The position numbers and the translations under genes were made by a program. Source: Aureimonas jatrophae (GTDB lineage Bacteria > Pseudomonadota > Alphaproteobacteria > Rhizobiales > Rhizobiaceae). From it: DNA of 64,000 nucleotides. The number at the start of each line of letters is the position of its first letter. The stretch's first letter is position 1. Below, piece after piece: positions 27,337 through 35,369 of the stretch. The stretch is taken from positions 298,357 through 362,356 of the forward strand of contig NZ_FNIT01000005.1 of the NCBI RefSeq assembly GCF_900104035.1, in the 5' to 3' direction. A model generated the notes under the pieces. The model was not told the DNA's origin, searched no databases, and was given only the letters and a program-made list of their open reading frames with translations.

Positions 27337-28389
27337 ATGCGAATCCTGATCGCGACCGACGCCTGGACGCCACAGATCAACGGTGTCGTGCGCGTCTTCC
27401 AGGTGACCGCCGAGCATCTGCGCGCGTTCGGACACGAGGTCGAGGTCGTGGGGCCGGATCGCTTTCCCCTGACACTGCCCGCTCCCGGCTATCCGGAGGT
27501 GCGGCTGGCGGTGGCGCCCGGACGCCGTCTCGCCCGCCTCATCGAGGCGTTCCGGCCGGATGCGATCCACGTGCCGGTCGAGGGACCGATCGGGCTGGCC
27601 GCACGGCGCTACTGCCGGCGACGCGGCATCCCGTTCACCACCTCGTTTCACACGCGGTTTGCGGACTACTTTGAGAAGCGTCTGGGGCGTGGCGGGAGCC
27701 TCGCGCTCGCCGCGCAGCGCTGGTTCCACCGGGGCGGGCGGGCGATCATGGTGCAGACCGACACGCTGGAGCGTCAACTGACGGCGAGCGGCTTCGGGCC
27801 GGTTCGTCGCTGGGGCCGCGCGGTCGACACACAGGGTTTTCGCCCGCTACGGGACGAACCGGACTTCGACGCGGACTTCCTCGCCCTGCCGCGCCCGATC
27901 TTCCTGTATCTCGGCCGCGTCAGCCCCGAGAAGAACCTCGACGCCTTCCTGGGCCTCGACCTGCCCGGCTCCCGGGTCGTGGTCGGCGACGGCCCGGCGC
28001 TTGCGACCCTGCGGGCGCGCTATCCCGCCGTTCACTTCCTCGGCTACCGGACGGGCCGCGACCTCGCGCGCCATTTCTCGGCGGCGGACGTTTTCGTGTT
28101 CCCTTCGCGCTTCGAGACCTTCGGCCTCGTGGTTCTGGAATCCTTGAGCTGCGGCACGCCCGTTGCCGCGCTGCCGGTGCCCGGGCCGCTCGACATCCTC
28201 GGGCCTACGCCCCTGGTGGCCCGGCTGTCGGAGGACCTGCGCGCGGCGGCGCTGGACGCGCTCTCGATCGATCGCGAAGCCTGTCGACGCTTTGCGGAGG
28301 GCTTTTCCTGGGAGGAGTGTACGCGCGAGTTCGAGCGCAACCTCGAGCTCATCCCCGCCGCGACCTGGGACGCACCGATCCGCGGGTGA
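27337..28389 (+). CDS. Glycosyltransferase family 4 protein (possible glycolipid synthase)
   Basis: A 350-residue GT-B glycosyltransferase. The start M-R-I-L-I-A-T-D-A-W-x-P-Q-I-N-G-V-V-R is the N-terminal donor-loop pattern shared with MgtA and SqdX-type enzymes. The C-terminal half has Y-L-G-R-V-S-P-E-K-N and the E-x7-E motif region F-P-S-R-F-E-T-F-G-L-V-V-L-E-S-L-S-C-G-T-P-V-A. SqdX-type GT4 enzymes transfer sulfoquinovose to diacylglycerol, and here the gene is divergent from sqdB, so a lipid acceptor is plausible; a mannosyl- or glucuronosyl-transferase is equally possible. No membrane segment is evident. It ends 71 bases before the next regulator gene on the same strand. Confidence 0.85.
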   Translation: MRILIATDAWTPQINGVVRVFQVTAEHLRAFGHEVEVVGPDRFPLTLPAPGYPEVRLAVAPGRRLARLIEAFRPDAIHVPVEGPIGLAARRYCRRRGIPFTTSFHTRFADYFEKRLGRGGSLALAAQRWFHRGGRAIMVQTDTLERQLTASGFGPVRRWGRAVDTQGFRPLRDEPDFDADFLALPRPIFLYLGRVSPEKNLDAFLGLDLPGSRVVVGDGPALATLRARYPAVHFLGYRTGRDLARHFSAADVFVFPSRFETFGLVVLESLSCGTPVAALPVPGPLDILGPTPLVARLSEDLRAAALDALSIDREACRRFAEGFSWEECTREFERNLELIPAATWDAPIRG

Positions 28390-28460
28390 GCGCCGACCGC
28401 TTGCGGACGCGTCCGGGTTGCCGCCATGATGGGGCCGTTGGCCCGATCACAGGAGGATGC

Positions 28461-29516
28461 TTGCACCGCTCCGCTTCCCGTCCGACGCCCGAGCGCCCCG
28501 CGCTGCGGGTCGGCTTTCTTCTGGCCCACAACTTCACCCTGTCGGCATTCTCGCTGTTTGTGGACGCGCTGCGCCTGGCGGGCGACGAAGGCGACCGCTC
28601 GCGGCCGATCCGCTGCGCCTGGAGCGTCATGGGCGCGACCTCGCAGCCCGTGCGCGCGTCCTGCGGCGTGACGGTGTCGCGAACCGGCGGCTTCGAGGAC
28701 CCGCGCGGCTTCGACTACGTGGTGGTGGTGGGCGGCCTCCTTCACGGCGGCGAGGCGATGGACGAGGCGTCGATCGCCTACCTGCGCACGGCGGCCGCCA
28801 GCGGCGTGCCGCTGGTCGGCGTGTGCACCGGCTCCTTCGTGCTCGCGCGTGCCGGGCTGATGCGCGGCCGGCGCTGTTGCGTTTCGTGGTACCACCATGC
28901 CGACTTCGAGGCCGAGTTCCCCGACGGCGAGGCCGATGCCGACCGTCTCTTCGTGGTGGACCGCGATCGGATCACCTGCGCGGGCGGCTCGGGCGTGGCG
29001 GATCTCGCGGCCCATCTCATCGAGCGGCATGTCGGTCCGGCCGCCGCGCAGAAGTGTCTGCACGTCCTCCAGCTCCAGAACGCGCGCCATGGCCACGACG
29101 CGCAGCCGCACGGCGGCGCGGTGCCGGGCGGCGACGACCGCGTGCGCCGGGCCGTGCTTCTTATGGAACAGCACGTCGCCGAGCCTTTGTCGGTGGAGGC
29201 GATCGCCCATCGGCTCGCGCTGTCGTCGCGCCAGCTGGAGCGCCTGTTTCAGGAGACCGTCGGCGCAAGTCCCGCGGTCGCCTATCGGCAGCTGCGCCTC
29301 TCCTATGCCCGCCGTCTCCTCGAGACGACGCGCAAGAGCGTCACCGAGATCGCGGTCGAGGCCGGCTTCTGCGACGGGGCCCATTTCGCGCGCCAGTTCC
29401 GCGCCTATTTCGGTGTGGCGCCACGGGACGTGCGCACGGAAGGCGGCCGTCCCGTTCTGCCCGGTGCAGCGGCACTCAGCCTAAATACCGGGCGAACCTT
29501 GGAAAACCTGCAGTAG
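28461..29516 (+). CDS. GlxA-type AraC-family regulator with DJ-1/PfpI-like domain
   Basis: A 351-residue regulator. An N-terminal class-I-glutamine-amidotransferase-like domain (V-V-V-V-G-G-L-L-H-G-G, then V-G-V-C-T-G-S-F-V-L-A-R-A-G-L with the elbow Cys) is followed by two AraC helix-turn-helix units (S-V-E-A-I-A-H-R-L-A-L-S-S-R-Q-L-E-R-L-F and S-V-T-E-I-A-V-E-A-G-F-C-D-G-A-H-F-A-R-Q-F). The layout equals GbdR/CdhR regulators of betaine and carnitine metabolism. I use TTG 28461 because AGGAGG at 28451-28456 precedes it; an ATG upstream would overlap the glycosyltransferase. The next operon downstream is a betaine/choline importer, a likely target. Confidence 0.87.
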   Translation: MHRSASRPTPERPALRVGFLLAHNFTLSAFSLFVDALRLAGDEGDRSRPIRCAWSVMGATSQPVRASCGVTVSRTGGFEDPRGFDYVVVVGGLLHGGEAMDEASIAYLRTAAASGVPLVGVCTGSFVLARAGLMRGRRCCVSWYHHADFEAEFPDGEADADRLFVVDRDRITCAGGSGVADLAAHLIERHVGPAAAQKCLHVLQLQNARHGHDAQPHGGAVPGGDDRVRRAVLLMEQHVAEPLSVEAIAHRLALSSRQLERLFQETVGASPAVAYRQLRLSYARRLLETTRKSVTEIAVEAGFCDGAHFARQFRAYFGVAPRDVRTEGGRPVLPGAAALSLNTGRTLENLQ

Positions 29517-29654
29517 GCGTTGCGAACTTTCCGTTGCAATTCGCCGTTCGCTGTCGGTTTTCTACCCGCCGGTGTCCGATATGGCATCGTCCTGTAGCCG
29601 GCGAAGTCCGCACCATCCTGCCCGTCGACACGTCGCGGGAAAGGATCGGTCCCG

Positions 29655-30956
29655 ATGCCAGCCGAGCGCATCCGAGTGGAAGGGGTTATCAAGCTCTTCG
29701 GCGAGCGCGCGCACGAGGGCCTCGATCTTCTGCGCAAGGGCGCCGGCAAGGATGCGATCCGCGAACGAAGCGGCGCCGTGCTCGGCCTCGACAATGTCTC
29801 CTTCACGGTCGAGGAGGGCGAGATCCTCGTCGTGATGGGCCTGTCGGGCTCGGGCAAGAGCACCATGCTGCGCTGCCTGAACCGCCTGGTCGAGCCGACC
29901 GCCGGCTCGATCCGCGTGGATGGCGTCGAGGTGACGACGCTCGGCAGCAAGGCTCTGCGCGAGTTCCGCCGCCAGACCTTCGGCATGGTGTTCCAGCACT
30001 TCGCCCTTTTTCCCAACCGCACCATTGCCGAGAACGTGGAATACGGGCTCGAAGTGCAGGGGGTCGCGCCTGCCGAGCGACGCCGGCGCGCGCTGGAGTC
30101 GATCGAACTCGTCGGGCTGCGCGGCTGGGACGCCAAGCTCCCGAGCCAGCTCTCGGGCGGCATGCAGCAGCGCGCCGGGCTCGCCCGCGCGCTCTGCGTC
30201 GACGCCGACATCCTTCTCATGGACGAGGCCTTCTCGGCGCTCGATCCGCTGATCCGGCGCGAGATGCAGGATGAGCTCGTCTCGCTTCAGCGCAACCTCA
30301 GGAAGACGGTCGTCTTCGTGTCCCATGATCTCGACGAGGCCATCCACCTCGGCGGCCGCATCGTCCTGATGCGCGACGGGGCGATCGTTCAGGCGGGCAG
30401 CGCCGAGGAGATCCTGCTCGCACCGGCCGACGACTATGTCCGGCGCTTCGCCGAGCATATCGACGTCTCCTCCGTCCTGACGCTCGGGCGGCTCGTGGAC
30501 GAGACCCCGCCGCTCCTGCCCGAGTCGCTTCATGCCGAGGATGCCTGGCCCCTGGTCGAGACGCGCGCGCCGGACGAGGTGCTGGTGGTGACCTGCGACC
30601 GGCATATGCCGGTCGGCCGCGTCAGCCGCGACCGGCTCGGCGCGCCGGGTGCGCGCGGGCGACGGCTCGACGCCTTGATGGACGGCGGCATCGCGCGCGC
30701 GCGCTCGACCGACGTCCTGCGCACCGTCCTGCCGCTTCTCGCCCGCGAGCCGCTCGGCATCGCGGTCGTGGATGAGCACAATCGCTTCCTGGGCCTCCTC
30801 ACGCGTGAGCGGGTCCTGCATGCCCTGGCCCGCACCCGACCCGGAGACGGCGAATGGAATGGCTCGACCCCCGCTCCTGGAGCGTTCCCAAGTTCCCACT
30901 CGACACGCTCAGCGACAACGGTCTCGACTGGCTTACCGCTCACCTTTCCGGCCTGA
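29655..30956 (+). CDS. Glycine betaine/choline ABC transporter ATP-binding protein
   Basis: A 433-residue ProV/OpuAA/ChoV-type ATPase. It opens with the QAT-family region K-L-F-G, has Walker A G-L-S-G-S-G-K-S-T, signature L-S-G-G-M-Q-Q-R and Walker B I-L-L-M-D-E-A-F-S-A-L-D. A CBS-like C-terminal part (about residues 300-400) ends with L-G-I-A-V-V-D-E-H-N-R-F-L-G. The last 30 or so residues are Ser/Thr/Pro-rich and unlike the family. They arise because the frame continues 103 bases into the permease gene, an unusually long overlap. It is the first gene of the three-gene importer operon. Confidence 0.92.
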   Translation: MPAERIRVEGVIKLFGERAHEGLDLLRKGAGKDAIRERSGAVLGLDNVSFTVEEGEILVVMGLSGSGKSTMLRCLNRLVEPTAGSIRVDGVEVTTLGSKALREFRRQTFGMVFQHFALFPNRTIAENVEYGLEVQGVAPAERRRRALESIELVGLRGWDAKLPSQLSGGMQQRAGLARALCVDADILLMDEAFSALDPLIRREMQDELVSLQRNLRKTVVFVSHDLDEAIHLGGRIVLMRDGAIVQAGSAEEILLAPADDYVRRFAEHIDVSSVLTLGRLVDETPPLLPESLHAEDAWPLVETRAPDEVLVVTCDRHMPVGRVSRDRLGAPGARGRRLDALMDGGIARARSTDVLRTVLPLLAREPLGIAVVDEHNRFLGLLTRERVLHALARTRPGDGEWNGSTPAPGAFPSSHSTRSATTVSTGLPLTFPA

Positions 30957-31714
30957 CGCGCTCGCTGAGCCGTCTGATCGCGGGCTGGATCTCCAGCGGT
31001 ACCGACCTTCTGCTCCTCGTTCCGCCCCCGCTTGTCATCCTGGCGTTGGCGCTTCTCGCCTGGCGGCTGGCGGGATCGCGCATCGCCGTCCTCTCGGCGG
31101 CGGGCTTCCTGTTCCTGTGGAACCTGCGCCTGTGGGACGCGACGATGGAGACCATCGTCCTTGTCACGCTTTCGACGCTCGCCGCGCTCGCGATCGGCGT
31201 TCCGATCGGCATCGGCTGCGCCTTGTCGCGCCGGCTCTGGGGCACCGTCGGGCCAGGGCTCGACATGATGCAGACCATGCCGAGCTTCGTGTACCTGATC
31301 CCCGCGATCCCGTTCTTCGGGCTCGGCGCGGTTTCGGCGGTGTTTGCGACCGTCGTCTTCTCCATGCCTCCCGTGATCCGCCTGACGGCGCTCGGCATCC
31401 TCTCGGTGCCGCACGACCTGACCGAGGCGGCCGACGCCTTCGGCACGAGCCCGATGCAGAAGCTCCTGAAGGTCCAGCTGCCGCTGGCGCTTCCCACCAT
31501 CATGGCGGGGGTCAACCAGACCATCATGCTGTCGCTCTCCATGGTCGTGATCGCCTCGATGATCGGCGCGGGCGGTCTCGGGCGCGAGGTCTGGCGCTCG
31601 ATCCAGCGCCTCGACGCCGGGTCCGGCTTCCAGGCGGGCGTCGCCATCGTGATCGTGGCGGTCGTGCTCGACCGCATCACCCAGGCCATGGCGCGGCGCG
31701 CCCGGCCCGCCTGA
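30854..31714 (+). CDS. Glycine betaine/choline ABC transporter permease
   Basis: A 286-residue inner-membrane permease of the ProW/OpuAB/ChoW family. The N-terminal P-K-F-P-L-D-T-L-x-x-N-G-L-D-W-L-T motif marks the family. About six hydrophobic segments follow, with the EAA loop E-A-A-D-A-F-G-T-S-P-M-Q-K-L-L-K-V-Q-L-P-L-A-L-P-T-I and N-Q-T-I-M-L-S-L-S-M-V-V-I-A-S-M-I-G-A. ATG 30854 begins the family-typical start (M-E-W-L-D), so the large overlap with the upstream ATPase gene is real rather than a mis-set start. Confidence 0.93.
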   Translation: MEWLDPRSWSVPKFPLDTLSDNGLDWLTAHLSGLTRSLSRLIAGWISSGTDLLLLVPPPLVILALALLAWRLAGSRIAVLSAAGFLFLWNLRLWDATMETIVLVTLSTLAALAIGVPIGIGCALSRRLWGTVGPGLDMMQTMPSFVYLIPAIPFFGLGAVSAVFATVVFSMPPVIRLTALGILSVPHDLTEAADAFGTSPMQKLLKVQLPLALPTIMAGVNQTIMLSLSMVVIASMIGAGGLGREVWRSIQRLDAGSGFQAGVAIVIVAVVLDRITQAMARRARPA

Positions 31715-31750
31715 CATCGTCTTCGACCCAGCCCCAAGGAGAACACTGCG

Positions 31751-32590
31751 ATGCTGAAATCCCTGCTTCTCTCGACCCTCGCGCTTTCGGCGCTCGGCGG
31801 CACGGCGCTTGCCCAGGACAAGGCGGTGAAGCTCGCCTACGTGGAATGGTCGGACGCGGTGGTGGCGACCAACCTCCTGGCCGAGACGCTGAAGACCAAG
31901 GGCTACGACGTCACGCTGACGCCCCTTCCGGCCGCAGCCATGTGGCAGGCGGTCGCCACCGGCGAGGCCGACGCCATGGTCGCAGCCTGGCTGCCCGCCA
32001 CCCATGCCGCCTACTACGAGAAGCTCAAGGATCAGGTCGATCTCGTCGGACCGAACGTCGAGGGCGCCAAGATCGGCTGGGCGGTCCCGACCTATGTCGA
32101 CATGAGCTCGGTCGAGGACCTGAAGACCAAGGGCGGCGAGGTCGAGAACAAGGTGATCGGCATCGATCCGGGCGCCGGGCTGATGCAGGCCTCCGAGAAG
32201 GCGATCAAGGACTACGACCTGTCGGGCGTGACGCTGGTGGAAGGGTCCGACGCCACCATGACGGCGGCGCTCAAGGACGCGATCGACCGCAAGGAGCCGA
32301 TCGTGGTCACGACCTGGACGCCGCACTGGATGTTTGGTCGCTACGAGCTGAAGTACCTCGCCGACCCGAAGGGCTCGTTCGGCGGCGAGGAGAGCGTGAA
32401 CACCGTCGCCCGCAAGGATCTCGCCCAGGACATGCCCGAGGTCCACAAGATCCTCGCCAACTTCAAGATCTCGCTCGACGACGAGCAGAAGCTGATGCTG
32501 CAGAACGAGGAGAAGGGCACCGATCCGGCCGCGACCGCCAAGGCCTGGATCGAGGCGAACCCGGAGAAGGTCGCCGCCTGGACGAAGTAG
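31751..32590 (+). CDS. Glycine betaine/choline ABC transporter substrate-binding protein
   Basis: A 279-residue periplasmic binding protein of the OpuAC/ProX/ChoX family. A signal peptide occupies about residues 1-21 (ending A-L-A-Q). Aromatic residues of the quaternary-ammonium cage are available in Y-V-E-W-S-D, A-M-W-Q-A-V and T-W-T-P-H-W-M-F. The stretch W-M-F-G-R-Y-E-L-K-Y-L-A-D-P-K-G-S-F-G-G is shared with OpuAC-type betaine binders. The exact ligand (betaine, proline betaine or choline) is not determinable. The promoter-proximal genes encode its ATPase and permease, and a strong hairpin follows at 32603. Confidence 0.92.
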   Translation: MLKSLLLSTLALSALGGTALAQDKAVKLAYVEWSDAVVATNLLAETLKTKGYDVTLTPLPAAAMWQAVATGEADAMVAAWLPATHAAYYEKLKDQVDLVGPNVEGAKIGWAVPTYVDMSSVEDLKTKGGEVENKVIGIDPGAGLMQASEKAIKDYDLSGVTLVEGSDATMTAALKDAIDRKEPIVVTTWTPHWMFGRYELKYLADPKGSFGGEESVNTVARKDLAQDMPEVHKILANFKISLDDEQKLMLQNEEKGTDPAATAKAWIEANPEKVAAWTK

Positions 32591-32602
32591 GCGCGCTGAA
32601 TC

Positions 32603-32634
32603 CGAAGGGGCGGTCCGCCGGGACCGCCCCTTCG
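32603..32634 (+). terminator. Hairpin after the betaine/choline importer operon
   Basis: A perfect 14-bp stem (32603-32616 with 32621-32634) with a GCCG loop begins 12 bases after the stop. It lacks a long T-run, so it may act bidirectionally or as an RNA 3' end stabiliser. Confidence 0.65.
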
Positions 32635-32656
32635 GGCAGATCGCAGGATTGGAAGC

Positions 32657-32887
32657 TCAGGCCGTGACCTTGGCGCGGCTCTTGCGCGCCGCCTTGACCG
32701 GCTTGGGCGCGGCTGCGGCTTCGGCGGCCAGAAGGGCCTCGCGCTCCATGCGAAGCGCGCGCAGGCGAGCGGTCTTGTCTCCGACGGCCTTGGCCTCGGC
32801 GCGGATAAGGGACATGGCCGATCCCTTTTCGGACCGGTTGGCGATGTTGCCGAGCTCCAGCTCGGCCCGCGGGGTGTGCGTATCCAT
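32657..32887 (-). CDS. Small hypothetical protein, Ala/Lys-rich C-terminus
   Basis: A 76-residue protein I do not recognise. The N-terminal half is mixed-charge and likely helical (S-L-I-R-A-E-A-K-A-V-G-D-K-T-A-R-L-R-A-L-R-M-E-R-E-A-L-L-A). The C-terminus is Ala-Pro-Lys rich and basic (K-P-V-K-A-A-R-K-S-R-A-K-V), as in histone-like tails. ATG 32887 is preceded on the minus strand by GGAAAGG about 9 bases upstream, which supports real translation. No partner gene is obvious; kup lies further along the same strand's upstream side. Confidence 0.6.
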   Translation of the reverse strand: MDTHTPRAELELGNIANRSEKGSAMSLIRAEAKAVGDKTARLRALRMEREALLAAEAAAAPKPVKAARKSRAKVTA

Positions 32888-33110
32888 GGCGTCATGCCTT
32901 TCCGAACCGGGGGTGTGATCGTTTCACGCTGGTGCGTGGAAAACCCGGTACGCCGATCACTCGGCATGGAAAGGATTCTAGGGCGCGGGCACCGACTTTC
33001 GAGCCACGTGGTGACGTGGCGTTAAGAATCGATCGCATCGACGCCACGCCCGGTCGCGGCGACAACCCCTGGCCAGCGCCTTTCGCGCGCCGCCGCCACG
33101 CGGTCGATCC

Positions 33111-35042
33111 TCAAAGCGTGACGTAGGTTCCCAGTTCCACGACGCGGTTGGCCGGAATACGATAATAGTCGATCGCATCATAGGAGTGCCGCGCCATCTT
33201 GATGAAGAGCTGGCTTTGCCAGTGCGGCATCTCGGAGCGCGTCGTGGCCGACTTGATGCGGCGGCGCCCCACGAAGAAGGTCGTCGACATCACGTCGAAC
33301 TTCACGCCCTGCTCGCGCAAGCGGATCAGCGCCTGAATGAGGTTGGGCTCGTCCAGGAAGCCGTAGTGCAGCTCGATGCGCGCAAATCCCGGGGCCAGCT
33401 TGGTGAACTCGATCTGCTCGGACGGCGGCACGTAGGGAATGTCGGCCGTGCGGATCGTCACGATGACGTTCTTCTCGTGCAGGACCCGGTTGTGCTTCAG
33501 GTTGTGCAGGAGCGCCGAGGGGACGGTCTCGGGCGTCGAGGTGAGGTACATGGCCGTGCCCGCCACGCGCGTCACGGATTGCGAGTTCTCCATCGCTTGG
33601 ATGAAGGCGTCGAGCGACAGGTTCTGCTGCTGCGCCTTCTCGTTGAGAAGACGCACGCCGCGCACCCAGATCACCATCAGCGACACGATGCAGCCGCCGA
33701 TCACGAGCGGCAGGTAACCCCCGTCGGCGAGCTTCAGGAGGTTGGCGGCCAGGAACGCGCCGTCGATCAGCAGGAAGGGCGTCACCACCGCGAAGGCGAG
33801 GCCGAGGCCCCAGCCCCAGCCGTAGGCGAAGACCACGATGGCGAGCAGGCTCGTGATGATCATCGTGCCGGTGACCGCGATGCCGTAAGCCGCCGCCAGC
33901 GAGGACGAGGTCTGGAAGAAGAGCACCAGGAGGACGACGCCGACCAGCATCAGCCAGTTCACGGTCGGCAGGTAGATCTGTCCCTGCTCGGACTCGGACG
34001 TGTGCTCGATCTGGAGGCGCGGCAGGAGCCCGAGCTGGATCGCCTGCTGGGTGAGCGAGAAGGCGCCCGTGATCACGGCCTGACCGGCGATGATGGTGGC
34101 CAGCGTCGCCAGGATCACCAGCGGCAGGCGGAGCGCTTCGGGCGCCGACAGGAAGAACAGGTTGGGAAGGGCTCCCGGGTCGGAAAGCGCGAAGGCGCCC
34201 TGTCCGAGATAGTTGAGCAGCAGGGCCGGGCCGACGAAGCCGAGCCAGGCGATGCGGATCGGCTGCTTGCCGAAATGGCCCATGTCCGCATAGAGCGCCT
34301 CGGCGCCCGTCACGGCTAGGAAGACCGAGCCGAGCACGGTGAAGCCGATCACCCCGTGGCTCGTCATGAACCAGAGGCCCTCCAGCGGGTTCAGCGCGTA
34401 CAGAATCGTCGGCGCGTCCCCGATATGCGAGATGCCGATGCCGGCCAGCACCACGAACCAGAGCACCATGATGGGGCCGAAGAAGACGGCGACCTTGGCG
34501 GTTCCGAAGGACTGGACGGCGTAGAGGGCGACAATGATCGCGAGCGCGATCGGCACGATATAGGGATCGAGCCCGGGCGTCGTGACCTTGAGGCCCTCCA
34601 CCGCCGACAGGACCGACACGGCCGGCGTCAGGATGGCGTCGCCGTAGAACAGCGCCGCCCCCATGATGCCGAGGATCATGATCGTGGGATTGGGGTGCCT
34701 GAGGCCGCGCTTGGCCATGGCCTTCTGCGCCAGCGCCATCAGCGAGAGCGCGCCGCCCTCCCCCTGGTTGTCCGCCTGGAGCACGAAGATCACGTATTTC
34801 ACCGTGACCACGATCACCAGCGACCAGATCAGGAGCGAGACGATGCCGATGATCTCGGCCGCCGAGGGAACGCCGCCGACATGCAGCAGCGATTCCTTCA
34901 TCGCGTAGAGCGGGCTGGTCCCGATGTCGCCATAAACGACGCCCACGCTTCCCACCACGAGAAGCGGCATCGCCTTCTTCGGATGAGTCGGCGGGCGGTC
35001 ATGCGATGTGCCGGCCGCAACCGCGGCGTCACCAGTGGTCAT
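33111..35042 (-). CDS. kup: KUP-family low-affinity potassium transporter
   Basis: A 643-residue KUP/HAK potassium-proton symporter. The N-terminal G-V-V-Y-G-D-I-G-T-S-P-L-Y-A-M-K-E signature is followed by about 12 membrane segments. Typical blocks are G-E-G-G-A-L-S-L-M-A-L-A, F-Y-G-D-A-I-L-T-P-A-V-S-V-L-S-A-V-E-G and E-A-L-Y-A-D-M-G-H-F-G. A cytosolic C-terminal domain of about 180 residues ends the protein. The chosen ATG (35042) opens the known N-terminus; the frame continues upstream without similarity. It is divergent from an HD-GYP gene across a 327-base region. Confidence 0.95.
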   Translation of the reverse strand: MTTGDAAVAAGTSHDRPPTHPKKAMPLLVVGSVGVVYGDIGTSPLYAMKESLLHVGGVPSAAEIIGIVSLLIWSLVIVVTVKYVIFVLQADNQGEGGALSLMALAQKAMAKRGLRHPNPTIMILGIMGAALFYGDAILTPAVSVLSAVEGLKVTTPGLDPYIVPIALAIIVALYAVQSFGTAKVAVFFGPIMVLWFVVLAGIGISHIGDAPTILYALNPLEGLWFMTSHGVIGFTVLGSVFLAVTGAEALYADMGHFGKQPIRIAWLGFVGPALLLNYLGQGAFALSDPGALPNLFFLSAPEALRLPLVILATLATIIAGQAVITGAFSLTQQAIQLGLLPRLQIEHTSESEQGQIYLPTVNWLMLVGVVLLVLFFQTSSSLAAAYGIAVTGTMIITSLLAIVVFAYGWGWGLGLAFAVVTPFLLIDGAFLAANLLKLADGGYLPLVIGGCIVSLMVIWVRGVRLLNEKAQQQNLSLDAFIQAMENSQSVTRVAGTAMYLTSTPETVPSALLHNLKHNRVLHEKNVIVTIRTADIPYVPPSEQIEFTKLAPGFARIELHYGFLDEPNLIQALIRLREQGVKFDVMSTTFFVGRRRIKSATTRSEMPHWQSQLFIKMARHSYDAIDYYRIPANRVVELGTYVTL

Positions 35043-35369
35043 TCCTCTGACGAGGCCTCCGGATGATGGGGGATGAGTGATCGAGCGGTGCGGGCGTATC
35101 CGGCCAGGTGACTCGTATGCGCTCCCCGACAGGGGATGGTTTCCTGCTGCTCCCGTTGCCGGTCTGCTCCGGCGTCTCGTGCCCATCGGCACGAACCGGA
35201 CAAGGATCCTCATTCGGTTCGCGCTTCTAGCACGAAGGCCGGAGGCGCGCCAAGCGCGACCCGCAACCGCGCCCGGCCTGACGGGAACGCGGCCTTAATG
35301 GGTGATCGCAGAGAGTGCGGGGCCGGGCGGGCCGCCGTCCGGTTCCGCTGGAAGGCCCCCGTCCCGAGA
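35043..35369. other. Divergent intergenic region kup / HD-GYP gene
   Basis: This 327-base stretch between divergent genes must carry promoters for both. I see no convincing sigma-70 hexamers, riboswitch fold or additional ORF with coding character; open frames here are extensions of the flanking genes. Confidence 0.4.
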
